The notes under the pieces: generated by a model
What the model saw: the letters and a program-made list of their open reading frames with translations, nothing else
What the model was told of the DNA's origin: nothing
Database searches by the model: none
Shown: positions 18,506 to 26,571 of the stretch, piece after piece
Layout of the letters: the number at the start of each line of letters is the position of its first letter
Position numbering within the stretch: position 1 is the stretch's first letter
Program-made: the position numbers and the translations under genes
Assembly (NCBI GenBank): GCA_015057025.1
Contig: SVFD01000005.1
Location: 124,001-188,000 of the forward strand
Direction of reading: 5' to 3'
DNA length: 64,000 bases
From: Lachnospiraceae bacterium
Lineage (GTDB): Bacteria > Bacillota > Clostridia > Lachnospirales > Lachnospiraceae

Positions 18506-18535
18506 TTGACAAGGACGCTTTTTGCATGCTAGTAT
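18506..18535 (+). promoter_or_regulatory. Promoter of the amino-acid ABC transporter operon
   Basis: TTGACA (18506-18511), an 18-bp spacer and TAGTAT (18530-18535). CTAGTA...TACTAG is a small inverted repeat spanning the -10 and the likely start site, a possible operator. Confidence 0.6.
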
Positions 18536-18609
18536 GTTAGTGCTTTACTAGAGAAAAGTGTTAATGAGTGGGTTTGTATTATTAACAGAAACCCCGGAAC
18601 GGAGGAATC

Positions 18610-19401
18610 ATGAAAAAAATTGTTTCACTTTTATTGGCATCTTTGATGATGGTAACATTGTTAGCAGGATGCTCTTCACAGAAAGAAGACTGGGCTTATA
18701 TTGAAGATAAGGGTGTTCTTGTAATCGGTATTACATTATATGAGCCTATGAATTACTATGATGAAGAAGGTAATTTGACCGGTTTTGATACTGAATTTGC
18801 TGAAGCTGTTTGTGAGAAGCTTGGTGTTGAAGCTAAATTCCAGGTAATTGAATGGGATCAGAAGGAATTCGAATTACAGTCTAAGTCAATTGACTGCATT
18901 TGGAACGGACTTACCGTAACTGAAGAAAGAAAAGAAGATATGGCATTCTCTACTTCTTATGTTGAAAATAAGCAGGTAGTGGTTATCCAGGCGGCAAACG
19001 CTGATACATATACTTCTTTGGAGGATCTTACAGGTATTTCAATTTGTGCAGAAAACGGTTCTGCAGGCCAGAGTGCGATTGAAGCAGATGCTACCCTTTC
19101 TACCAATGAATTTATCGGAGTTTCTGCTCAGAAGGATGCTTTGCTTGAAGTAAAATCTGGAACATGTCAGGCGGCAGTTCTTGACTGGGTACTTGCAAGA
19201 GCGGTAATTTCAGAAGATACAGATTATAGTGATTTAATGATTATTGATGGCGTAGAGCTTGCAAAAGAAGAATATGCAATCGGTTTACGTCTGGAAGATA
19301 CAGAAACACTGGCTAAAATCAATGCAGCGATTGATGAGCTTATGGCTGACGGTACATTGCAGGCACTTGGTGAGAAGTATGGTGTAAACGTTGTTTACTA
19401 A
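18610..19401 (+). CDS. Amino-acid ABC transporter substrate-binding lipoprotein
   Basis: Protein of 263 aa with a lipoprotein signal peptide (lipobox LLAGC, Cys near 21) and a periplasmic-binding-protein-3 fold. Visible are ENYYDEEG-like NYYDEEGNLTGFDTEFAEAV, IDCIWNGLTVTEERKEDMAFS and ARAVISEDTDYSD. These belong to the cluster-3 family that binds polar amino acids such as cystine, glutamine or glutamate; the ligand is not certain. The downstream permease and ATPase complete the system. A hairpin after the stop probably lets this gene be expressed above the other two. Confidence 0.9.
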   Translation: MKKIVSLLLASLMMVTLLAGCSSQKEDWAYIEDKGVLVIGITLYEPMNYYDEEGNLTGFDTEFAEAVCEKLGVEAKFQVIEWDQKEFELQSKSIDCIWNGLTVTEERKEDMAFSTSYVENKQVVVIQAANADTYTSLEDLTGISICAENGSAGQSAIEADATLSTNEFIGVSAQKDALLEVKSGTCQAAVLDWVLARAVISEDTDYSDLMIIDGVELAKEEYAIGLRLEDTETLAKINAAIDELMADGTLQALGEKYGVNVVY

Positions 19402-19425
19402 GCAGTAGATTTATATTGAAGGTTA

Positions 19426-19459
19426 CAAGGGCAAGTACGCTTGCCCTTGTTCTGTCTTT
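19426..19459 (+). terminator. Intra-operon hairpin after the binding protein gene
   Basis: Perfect 10-bp stem CAAGGGCAAG / CTTGCCCTTG (19426-19435 with 19440-19449, loop TACG) followed by a broken T-stretch. It is probably a partial terminator that sets the ratio of binding protein to permease. Confidence 0.75.
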
Positions 19460-19477
19460 ACATAAAGGGAGTACAAT

Positions 19478-20125
19478 ATGACATTCTTGGAAGTTACACT
19501 ACAATTATTGGATGGATTTAAGATTACTGTAATCTTATTTTTAATAACGTTATTAGGTGCATTACCTTTGGGACTTGTAATTGCTTTTGGTTCTATGTCT
19601 AAATTTGCACCCATTCGCTATATTACAAGAGCTTTTGTATGGGTAATCCGCGGTACGCCGTTAATGCTCCAAATTATTTTGGTATTTTATGGTCCCGGAT
19701 TAATTTTCGGTATGCAGGGCTTGGATCGTTTTCCTGCGGTTGTGGTTGCTTTTATCGTAAATTACGCTGCATATTTTTCGGAAATATATCGTGGCGGAAT
19801 TGAGAGTATTCAGGCAGGCCAGTATGAAGCCGGTCAGGTGCTTGGCATGACAAAAACACAGATTTTTTTCCGTGTCGTATTGTTCCAAGTTATTAAGAGA
19901 ATCATACCTCCTATGGGCAACGAAATTATTACCCTTGTAAAGGATACTTCCCTTGCGCGAGTAGTATCTGTTGTGGAACTTCTTAAGGCTGCTCAGGATA
20001 TTGTAGGGTTGCACGCAATTATCTGGCCTATTTTCTACATTGGTGCATTTTATCTTCTTTTTACCGGTGTCTTAACTATATTATTTAACCGGATTGAGAA
20101 GAAACTGAACTACTACGCAGGTTAA
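19478..20125 (+). CDS. Amino-acid ABC transporter permease (HisM/GlnP type)
   Basis: Protein of 215 aa with five predicted helices. The N-terminal amphipathic start (LEVTLQLLDGFKITVILFLI) is typical of His/Glu/Gln/Arg-type permeases. The EAA loop reads EAGQVLGMTKTQIFFRVVLFQ (E about residue 124 onward), the contact site for the ATPase. RGTPLMLQIILVFYG is also conserved. It probably works as a homodimer because no second permease is present. Confidence 0.92.
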   Translation: MTFLEVTLQLLDGFKITVILFLITLLGALPLGLVIAFGSMSKFAPIRYITRAFVWVIRGTPLMLQIILVFYGPGLIFGMQGLDRFPAVVVAFIVNYAAYFSEIYRGGIESIQAGQYEAGQVLGMTKTQIFFRVVLFQVIKRIIPPMGNEIITLVKDTSLARVVSVVELLKAAQDIVGLHAIIWPIFYIGAFYLLFTGVLTILFNRIEKKLNYYAG

Positions 20126-20149
20126 CGCAGAGAAAGGCAAGGGATAAAA

Positions 20150-20977
20150 ATGGCATTGCTACAAGTAGATAATATTAAAAAGGTATATGGTAAAGAAGAA
20201 GTTTTAAAAGGAATCAGTTTTTCTTTGGATAAGGGCGAAGTATTGGCAATTATCGGTTCTTCCGGAGGCGGAAAAACAACTCTTTTAAGATGTTTAAATC
20301 AGTTGGTAGAGCCGGACGAAGGAACTATCATGGTAAATGATAAGGTGATTTTTGACGCACAACTTACCAAAAAATTAAGCGATAGCGAAATCAGACAGAA
20401 TCGATTGCATTTCGGACTGGTATTTCAGCAGTTTAATTTATTTCCGCAGTATAATGTATTTCGCAATCTGACTTTGGCAGCACAGCTTTTGGAGAATGAA
20501 AAAATCAAAAAAAGCGGAGCAAAAGGAAGTGAAAAACGTGCTTTAAAAAGAGCAGCTTTTGATGAAATTGATGAAAAGGCAGAAGCGATTTTGAAGCGTG
20601 TCGGTCTTTCCGATAAAAAATATGCTTATCCCTGTGAATTGTCCGGTGGTCAGCAACAGCGTGTTGCCATTGCAAGAGCATTGATTCTGAATCCGGATAT
20701 TCTGTGTTTTGATGAGCCTACCAGTGCATTGGACCCGGAGCTTACGGGCGAGGTATTGAAAGTAATTGAGGGCTTAAAATCATCTGACAGCACAATGATA
20801 GTTGTAACCCATGAAATGGAGTTTGCAAGAAGAGTTGCAACCAAGGTGATTTTTGTAGCCGACGGAATGATAGAAGAAATGGGTACACCGGAAGAAATTT
20901 TTGAACATCCCAAGAGTGAGAAATTAAAACAGTTTTTCCATAAGGGTGTGGAAGTAATTGCTAATTTGGAAGAATAG
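20150..20977 (+). CDS. Amino-acid ABC transporter ATP-binding protein (GlnQ type)
   Basis: Protein of 275 aa with Walker A (IGSSGGGKTTLLRC), Q-loop (VFQQFNLFPQYNVFRN), signature (ELSGGQQQRVAIARAL), Walker B (ILCFDEPTSALDPEL) and H-loop (VTHEM). It carries an insert of about 30 charged residues after the Q-loop region (KIKKSGAKGSEKRALKRAAF), longer than most GlnQ proteins. It is the last gene of the uptake operon. Confidence 0.94.
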   Translation: MALLQVDNIKKVYGKEEVLKGISFSLDKGEVLAIIGSSGGGKTTLLRCLNQLVEPDEGTIMVNDKVIFDAQLTKKLSDSEIRQNRLHFGLVFQQFNLFPQYNVFRNLTLAAQLLENEKIKKSGAKGSEKRALKRAAFDEIDEKAEAILKRVGLSDKKYAYPCELSGGQQQRVAIARALILNPDILCFDEPTSALDPELTGEVLKVIEGLKSSDSTMIVVTHEMEFARRVATKVIFVADGMIEEMGTPEEIFEHPKSEKLKQFFHKGVEVIANLEE

Positions 20978-20989
20978 AAGATATTACAT

Positions 20990-21036
20990 AATATTCCATA
21001 TTGGAAAGTTAGCTTTCCGATATGGAATATTTTTTG
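20990..21036 (+). terminator. Strong rho-independent terminator of the ABC operon
   Basis: A 19-bp stem (20990-21008 with 21013-21031, one G-U pair, loop TTAG) is followed by six T. It lies 12 bp after the ATPase stop. Confidence 0.92.
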
Positions 21037-21077
21037 CTTATTATACTTGTTATAATGAATGGCAAGGAGTAATTACA

Positions 21078-21437
21078 ATGAGTACAGATGAGATTTTTGT
21101 AACACGCTTTCGAGAACTATGTAAAAATTCCAAATTAACCCAAACTGATATGGCTTATAAGCTGAATATGACTCAGTCAGCTTTGAGTAAGCAGTTAAAT
21201 GGAAAAAACAGAGTATCTGCGGATGTACTGGTAAGGATTTCTGATTTTTTTAATACTTCCACAGATTATCTTCTTGGGAAAACGGATAGATGCTATGTTT
21301 TCACATTGGAAGGTAATGAAACACCTTCTCTTCCGCCTGAGATAGCTAAGGCATATGATTCACTTGAAGTTGAAGGAAAAGAAGTTATAAATACAATGAT
21401 TGTTTATCTGGCACAACAGAATAACAATCTTCGATAA
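21078..21437 (+). CDS. XRE-family helix-turn-helix regulator
   Basis: Protein of 119 aa. The N-terminal HTH (about residues 8-65) reads FRELCKNSKLTQTDMAYKLN, then MTQSALSKQLNGKNRVSADV and DFFNTSTDYLLGKTD, the classic Cro/C1-type layout. The C-terminal 50 residues are short and may serve in dimerisation. I chose the ATG at 21078, after GCAAGGAG and a TATAAT (21051-21056); a longer in-frame version would start within the ABC gene. It stands alone and its target is unknown. Confidence 0.85.
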   Translation: MSTDEIFVTRFRELCKNSKLTQTDMAYKLNMTQSALSKQLNGKNRVSADVLVRISDFFNTSTDYLLGKTDRCYVFTLEGNETPSLPPEIAKAYDSLEVEGKEVINTMIVYLAQQNNNLR

Positions 21438-21699
21438 ATAAATGAAATACCTTTTCATTTCAGTGGTAGGAATTCCAAGTACTGCCGCCTCAATCTGAGG
21501 GTGAGGGATGCACCCGTATCTCTCCCCTGTCTTTGTGTGTAGTTTTTTCTCTTGTAAAATCCCAAAGAAGCAATTAAGATAATGTAAGAAGTAAAATATT
21601 TTAATACCATCTTCCGGATGCATGTAATACAGATAGCCGGAAAAGATTAGAAGTAAAGATATAAATTATAAAGCAGATGATGGAAATGAGGAGTAACAT
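21438..21699. other. Intergenic stretch with a possible short repeat or small RNA
   Basis: 262 bp without a convincing gene. Between about 21450 and 21530 there is an unusually GC-rich block (GCCGCCTCAATCTGAGGGTG, CACCCGTATCTCTCCCC) in AT-rich surroundings, open on the minus strand. I see no start with a ribosome site and no clear terminator. I cannot identify it. Confidence 0.3.
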
Positions 21700-22455
21700 A
21701 TGAAATTTATCTCATGGAATGTAAACGGAATCAGAGCCTGCCGAGAAAAAGGTTTTATGGATTTTTTTAAGGAAATAGACGCAGACTTCTTCTGTTTACA
21801 GGAGACCAAATTGCAGGAAGGTCAGATTGAACTGGATTTACCGGGATATGAGCAGTACTGGAATTATGCTGAGAAAAAGGGGTATTCCGGAACGGCGATT
21901 TTTACCAAGCATAAACCCATAAGCGTACAATATGGTATCGGTGTGGAGGAGCATGATCATGAGGGCCGTGTGATAACCCTGGAATATGACAACTTTTATA
22001 TGATTACGGTGTATGTGCCTAATTCCCAGGATGGTCTTGCCCGTTTGGATTACCGCATGCGCTGGGAAGACGACTTTCTTGCTTATATTAAAAAACTGGA
22101 AGAAAGTAAGCCTGTGGTGTACTGCGGCGACTTAAACGTGGCTCATAAGGAAATCGACTTAAAGAACCCCAAAACCAACCGTAAAAATGCCGGTTTTACC
22201 GATGAAGAGCGTGGCAAATTCAGCACGGTTTTGGAGAATGGTTTTATTGATACTTTCAGATATTTTTATCCCGATATGGAGAATATTTATTCCTGGTGGT
22301 CTTACCGCTTCAGCGCAAGAGCAAAGAATGCAGGCTGGCGTATTGACTATTTTATCGTGTCGGGTGCCTTGAAGGACAAGTTAAAAGGCGCAAAGATTCA
22401 CACGGATATCTTTGGTTCTGACCATTGTCCGGTTGAATTGGAGATGGATGTGTAA
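21700..22455 (+). CDS. xth: Exodeoxyribonuclease III
   Basis: AP endonuclease / 3'-5' exonuclease of 251 aa for base-excision repair. Conserved motifs in order: [14 protein letters not shown] (Asn), LQETKLQ (metal-binding Glu), YCGDLNVAH (Asp/Asn pair), [31 protein letters not shown] and the C-terminal catalytic [11 protein letters not shown]. Full length. The ATG follows GAGGAG. Confidence 0.95.
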   Translation: MKFISWNVNGIRACREKGFMDFFKEIDADFFCLQETKLQEGQIELDLPGYEQYWNYAEKKGYSGTAIFTKHKPISVQYGIGVEEHDHEGRVITLEYDNFYMITVYVPNSQDGLARLDYRMRWEDDFLAYIKKLEESKPVVYCGDLNVAHKEIDLKNPKTNRKNAGFTDEERGKFSTVLENGFIDTFRYFYPDMENIYSWWSYRFSARAKNAGWRIDYFIVSGALKDKLKGAKIHTDIFGSDHCPVELEMDV

Positions 22456-22491
22456 GCGGGTCTGCATGAGAATAATATAGCATTGAGTAAG

Positions 22492-22526
22492 ATATGAACA
22501 GCCGCAAATTTTGCGACTGTTCATAT
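22492..22526 (+). other. Hairpin between exonuclease III and the exporter gene
   Basis: ATATGAACAG (22492-22501) pairs with CTGTTCATAT (22517-22526), with an inner CGCAAA/TTTGCG pairing. No T-run follows, and the ribosome site of the next gene comes 6 bp later. It may act on mRNA stability or translation rather than termination. Confidence 0.5.
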
Positions 22527-22546
22527 GTAAATAGGAGATACATAAG

Positions 22547-23620
22547 ATGAATAAATTATTAGGCATTTTGCTTTGTGGTCTTATCGCAGGCATTACCACT
22601 GTTTTAAGTGAATTAAAAATAGGCAGTTTTTCTTTGGAGATTATCGGTGCGCCGGTATTCTCCATTCTTATGGGTATGGTGATTGCCATGGCAGCACCGA
22701 AGCTGCCTGGAAGCGACAAACTAAAAGACGGCATCAAATTTACTTCTAAGAAGATTCTGCAGTGGGCGGTCATTATTTTAGGATTCAGTCTGAATCTCGG
22801 AACCATTGCGAAGATGGGTAGTCAGAGTCTGCCTGTTATCATATCGACGATTAGCACGTCGCTTATTGTGGCCTTTCTTATGATGAAGGTCTTAAAAATG
22901 GATAAAAAGGTATCTTGCCTTATCGGTGTTGGTTCTTCCATTTGCGGCGGTTCTGCCATTGCGGCAACGGCGCCGGTGATTGATGCGGATGATGAAGAAG
23001 TGGCACAGTCGGTTTCGGTTATTTTCCTTTTTAACGTGATTGCGGCTTTGGTGTTCCCGTATTTTGGGCAGGCAATCGGTTTTGGTTCGGAAGGCTTCGC
23101 GATTTTTGCGGGAACTGCGGTAAATGATACTTCATCAGTAACTGCGGTAGCGTCCACGGCGGAAGGCTTATACGGAGTAGAAGGAATTCTCTCATCTGCG
23201 GTTACCGTTAAGTTGGTGCGAACCCTTGCAATTATTCCCATTACTTTGGCGTTAGCATTGTTTCGTACCTATAAAGCGAAGAAATCAGGGAATAAGGGCA
23301 GTGAATTTTCTTTTAAAAAGATATTCCCTTGGTTTATTTTGTATTTTATCGGAGCTTCGATTGTTACCACAATTATAGGAATTTTGCCGGAGAGCGATTT
23401 TACGGTTATTTATAGCGGTACATTTGTGAAGGCAATGAAGTGGCTGGCGAAGTTTTTTATTGCTATGGCAATGTGCGCCATCGGCCTGAATACCAACCTG
23501 ATAAATTTGGTTAAAAAAGGCGGAAAGCCTATCCTTATGGGCTTTACCTGTTGGGCGGCGATTACGGCGGTGTCTATCGGTGTGCAGTTGCTGATGGGGA
23601 TGTTTTATACGGAGTTGTAG
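22547..23620 (+). CDS. YeiH-family putative sulfate exporter
   Basis: Polytopic membrane protein (357 aa, about 10 helices) of the UPF0324/YeiH family. Motifs include ILGFSLNLGTIAKMGSQSLP, GVGSSICGGSAIAATAPVID and FAGTAVNDTSSVTAVAS. The family is annotated as putative sulfate exporter; the substrate is not proven. The ATG follows AGGAG. No terminator is seen directly after it. Confidence 0.88.
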   Translation: MNKLLGILLCGLIAGITTVLSELKIGSFSLEIIGAPVFSILMGMVIAMAAPKLPGSDKLKDGIKFTSKKILQWAVIILGFSLNLGTIAKMGSQSLPVIISTISTSLIVAFLMMKVLKMDKKVSCLIGVGSSICGGSAIAATAPVIDADDEEVAQSVSVIFLFNVIAALVFPYFGQAIGFGSEGFAIFAGTAVNDTSSVTAVASTAEGLYGVEGILSSAVTVKLVRTLAIIPITLALALFRTYKAKKSGNKGSEFSFKKIFPWFILYFIGASIVTTIIGILPESDFTVIYSGTFVKAMKWLAKFFIAMAMCAIGLNTNLINLVKKGGKPILMGFTCWAAITAVSIGVQLLMGMFYTEL

Positions 23621-23777
23621 GTGGAATTGTCGAATTTTGTCGATTTGTTACGGTTGAACATTTTTATAACCGGAACTATAATGAAATTGAATTATATGCT
23701 TTGATAATTTATGTGGAAAACAGATGGCGCCGGCTGTCTGTTTTTATTTTTATAAAAAAGAAGGAGCATATAAACAG

Positions 23778-24302
23778 ATGAAAAGAAAAGTTAATGTAAT
23801 TGAAGATTTAGACGGAAATAAGATTGTTTTCATACATGATATTCGTTTTAAGGGAAAGCGTTCGGTCGATTGGAAGGATGTAGAGGCATATTTGAGGCAG
23901 TATGTGGGGGAGATATACACCATTGAAGATACGCGGGATATGGTTTATATAGGTAAGGATTTGCCGGACGAATATGCGCATTCCAAATATACGAAAATAC
24001 TAAAGGGAACAAACGCGAAAGCCAAGGCGAATGCTACGCAGGGATTGCCGGAGATAATAGAAATTGCTGTCGGAAAAGCATATAAAAGGAATTTTAAAGA
24101 TAAACATAATAAAGATGCAAAATTTGGCTGGTACAGGTATGATTCGAGATTTGCCTTACCGATATTTGGAGAAAAGGGAGAAATAGAACGGTATAATGTA
24201 TTTAGCGTGGTGATGGTTGTCCGACATGCCGAGAATGGAAAAATGTATTTGTATGACATTATGGATATAAAAAAAGAAACGAGCACCCTTTTCCAGTCCT
24301 AA
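23778..24302 (+). CDS. Uncharacterised protein, possible phage/ICE-type accessory domain
   Basis: Protein of about 174 aa, soluble and basic. The C-terminal half has the pattern FGWYRYDSRFALPIFGE ... NVFSVVMVVRHAENGKMYLYDIMDIKKETST, which resembles small nuclease-like domains found at the ends of phage and conjugative-element proteins; this is a weak recognition. The start at 23778 follows AAGGAG. The last 11 codons and the stop lie in a 68-bp direct repeat that recurs 107 bp downstream. It may be a remnant of a mobile element. Confidence 0.5.
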   Translation: MKRKVNVIEDLDGNKIVFIHDIRFKGKRSVDWKDVEAYLRQYVGEIYTIEDTRDMVYIGKDLPDEYAHSKYTKILKGTNAKAKANATQGLPEIIEIAVGKAYKRNFKDKHNKDAKFGWYRYDSRFALPIFGEKGEIERYNVFSVVMVVRHAENGKMYLYDIMDIKKETSTLFQS

Positions 24303-24333
24303 GACATTACTCAGTCGAAAACCCATTTCTTGA
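24266..24333 (+). repeat. Direct repeat, copy 1
   Basis: 68-bp unit starting TATAAAAAAAGAAACGAGCA and ending CCCATTTCTTGA. It overlaps the end of the preceding gene. The two copies match except for a few changes near the middle. Confidence 0.9.
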
Positions 24334-24372
24334 TAACATGATATAATGCAGAATGAAAAATGTCAATAAAAT

Positions 24373-24440
24373 TATAAAAAAAGAAACGAGCACCCTTTTC
24401 CAGTCCTAGGACCTTACTCAGCAAAAAACCCATTTCTTGA
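24373..24440 (+). repeat. Direct repeat, copy 2
   Basis: Second copy of the 68-bp unit. It repeats the coding end (IKKETSTLFQS and stop) outside any gene, as expected after a duplication or a failed excision. Confidence 0.9.
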
Positions 24441-24557
24441 AACTGAATATATCATTTGTAATTTGATAAGTCAATTAAATTGTAGTTATTAATTGTATTT
24501 CATATTCAGATAAGCTAAAATGAAGATAACTTTTGTAAATAATATGGGGGATTAAAT

Positions 24558-25403
24558 ATGAATTATCTTTTTTTGACGGATATTATAAAAAGAGCCGGAA
24601 TAAATCCAAAGGAAGTTAAGTTGATAAGACATGCTTTATCGGATAAAAAATGTAAGAAACACTACGATGAAGGAAAAATAAAAGAATACACTCAGCATCA
24701 ACGAAAAGGATTTTCCGATGGATATAAATATTGGATGGTTTTTATTTCAGATGGGGGAGAACTGGCTAGGCTGGAAGGATTTTATAAAGTATTGAATGAG
24801 GTTCCTGATATACCGGAGAATAAGCCTGAAGGAAGTCTTGATATCGAGCAATTTGATGGTAAAGGCAGCATATTTACAATTGAAAAACTTGATACCTTTA
24901 ATGATTATGAAGGTAAGATGATTATTGAATGGGGAAAATCTGCAAGGTCGTGGGCGCAAAAAGGAACCACGGAGAAACCGATAGTAGCTATTCAGGCAAA
25001 TAGTTTGAAAATATTTGAGGGATTCGAAAAACTGATTCTTACGTATGATGAATTAAAAGAGATTGTAGAAGGTGTTAATATCTATGAAAATTGGCACACA
25101 GCATTATCATCAGTGTATGCTGTATATTTGATTACGGATACAGAAGGTGGAATGCAGTATATTGGGTCTGCATATGGAAAAAGTGGATTGTTAGGAAGAT
25201 GGTCAGAATATGTTAAGACAAAACATGGGAATAATAAAAAAATAATAAAAATGTTAGAGGAATATCCCAATAGATATAGAAAATTTCAGTATTCTGTCTT
25301 ACAAATTTTACCTAAAAATTTATCGGAAGAAGAGGTTATTGATGTAGAAAAGTTATGGAAAGATAAGCTACATACTAGAGAATTTGGTCTAAATGATAAT
25401 TAG
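24558..25403 (+). CDS. GIY-YIG nuclease-domain protein
   Basis: Protein of 281 aa. The C-terminal part (about residues 185-275) has a GIY-YIG fold: VYAVYLITD, GGMQYIGSAYG, LLGRWSEYVKTKHGNN with the conserved Arg, and a Glu in the last helix region (VEKLWKDKL). The N-terminal 180 residues are unrecognised and may bind DNA. This layout occurs in restriction-type or selfish endonucleases. No methyltransferase is adjacent, so a restriction role is only a possibility. The ATG follows GGGGGA. Confidence 0.75.
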   Translation: MNYLFLTDIIKRAGINPKEVKLIRHALSDKKCKKHYDEGKIKEYTQHQRKGFSDGYKYWMVFISDGGELARLEGFYKVLNEVPDIPENKPEGSLDIEQFDGKGSIFTIEKLDTFNDYEGKMIIEWGKSARSWAQKGTTEKPIVAIQANSLKIFEGFEKLILTYDELKEIVEGVNIYENWHTALSSVYAVYLITDTEGGMQYIGSAYGKSGLLGRWSEYVKTKHGNNKKIIKMLEEYPNRYRKFQYSVLQILPKNLSEEEVIDVEKLWKDKLHTREFGLNDN

Positions 25404-25479
25404 CAATAAAAATTCTTTGCAATTTATATCCGAATATGTTAGATTGATAAGGAACATAATAAAACAAACGCAATGAAAA

Positions 25480-25740
25480 AGAGAGTAGGCTGTAACAGGC
25501 ATTCACAGAGAATGTTCCCGGTGCAAACCGGCTGAGAGGAACAGATGTAACGTACGGTTGAAGATGGCTTTGGAGTGGCGCACCGAACCGCAGAGGCGGT
25601 AAGGCTGCGACGGGATTCGCCCGTTAAAGCGACAGGGTATCATAGGTACCCGATGAGGTTTGCTTTCGTGAGAAGCAGATGAAAAGAAGTGGTAACGCGG
25701 TCAATTCGCCTTCTGGAAACAGGGGGCGTTTTTTGTTTTT
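25480..25740 (+). promoter_or_regulatory. T-box leader, apparent Met (AUG) specifier
   Basis: Full T-box architecture: Stem I with the GAGAGUAGG start, distal stem GGTGCAAACCGG, specifier loop with ATG at 25564-25566 (followed by GCTTTGGAG), and the T-box AAGTGGTAACGCGG (25687-25700) whose TGGT can pair with tRNA ACCA. A terminator stem CGCCTTCTG/CAGGGGGCG (25707-25715, 25720-25728) ends in a T-run. A possible promoter is TTGCAA (25417-25422), 17 bp, TAGATT (25440-25445). No tRNA-synthetase gene follows directly. The nearest, metG, starts 3 kb downstream. Confidence 0.88.
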
Positions 25741-25750
25741 ATAAGGGGAC

Positions 25751-25981
25751 GGGCAGGTATGCGGTAAGCCGTATTCTTGCTTGGTTCTGCGAATATAAGA
25801 ATTTCTAAGTTCTTTTGGAAGGTTGTGTAAGGAAGTTATGGGACCGGCTTAAACTCGCATCCGTGCTCGATTAAGCCTTTTCCGACATCGTGTCGGAAAA
25901 TCCCTGTTTTACGAAGAAAAGAACCAAGAAATTCTTATATTCTCCGCAACGCGCAGAGTACGGCTTACCGCATACCTGCCC
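25751..25981. repeat. 231-bp nested palindromic element
   Basis: Perfect 23-bp terminal inverted repeats (25751-25773 and 25959-25981). Inside are a 16-bp pairing (25791-25806 with 25927-25942) and an 8-bp pairing (25809-25816 with 25917-25924). Two inner hairpins follow: GGCTTAA/TTAAGCC (25846-25877) and TTTTCCGACA/TGTCGGAAAA (25878-25900). There is no ORF with a ribosome site. It could be a MITE-like repeat or a structured RNA. Confidence 0.85.
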
Positions 25982-26012
25982 TGTGCGTAGAAGGGATTTA
26001 TAGGAAAAGAAG

Positions 26013-26480
26013 ATGGAAATCAGAAGATTTAAAACAGAAGACGCGATAGAATTATCAGATGTAATTGCTGAAACACTAAAAATAAGTAATAGCAAGGATT
26101 ATGCGAGTGAATATATTGAAGCCAATATATCTTCGCATTCTGCAGAAGTTCTGATTGCAAGAGCCAATGAAGGACATATGTATGTTGCCTGTGATGGTTC
26201 GAAAATAGTTGGATGCGGGGCAATTGCAGGATATTGGGGCAGTGTGACCGAAAGTATTTTACTGACTATTTTTGTTTTGCCTAATTATCAGGGAAAAGGT
26301 GTCGGTAAAAGAATCATAGAAGCACTTGAGATGGACGAATATTTTTTGAGAGCTAAGCGAGTTGAAATTCCTGCATCAATTACCGCAGTAGAATTTTATA
26401 AAAAAATGGGATATGTATACAAAGACGGTAAAGATGAATTGGAAGACGGTCTGTTGTATCGCCTTGAAAAGTTTAGGTGA
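26013..26480 (+). CDS. GNAT-family N-acetyltransferase
   Basis: Protein of 155 aa with a single acetyl-CoA-binding GNAT fold: IFVLPNYQGKGVGKRIIEAL (R/Q-x-x-G-x-G/A loop) around residues 92-111 and a C-terminal VEFYKKMGYVY. The substrate is unknown. It is the first gene after the Met-type T-box and the palindromic element, preceded by AGGAAAAGAAG. Confidence 0.88.
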   Translation: MEIRRFKTEDAIELSDVIAETLKISNSKDYASEYIEANISSHSAEVLIARANEGHMYVACDGSKIVGCGAIAGYWGSVTESILLTIFVLPNYQGKGVGKRIIEALEMDEYFLRAKRVEIPASITAVEFYKKMGYVYKDGKDELEDGLLYRLEKFR

Positions 26481-26571
26481 ATTTAGGAAGTTCCGAAATA
26501 TGTAAAAGGTATCAAATATTTTGAAGTTGGTGAAGCATGTTTTATACATAATCAGTACGGAGGATTAACAA

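Noticed and set aside
21360-21623. Minus-strand ORF over the XRE gene end and the intergenic block
   Set aside because: No ribosome site, overlap with a supported gene, and no recognised domain.
24266-24440. CRISPR array
   Set aside because: Only two long direct repeats exist, with one spacer-like gap, part of the repeat is coding, and there are no cas genes.
25871-26095. Minus-strand ORF across the palindromic element
   Set aside because: It is produced by the inverted repeats and overlaps the GNAT gene start.
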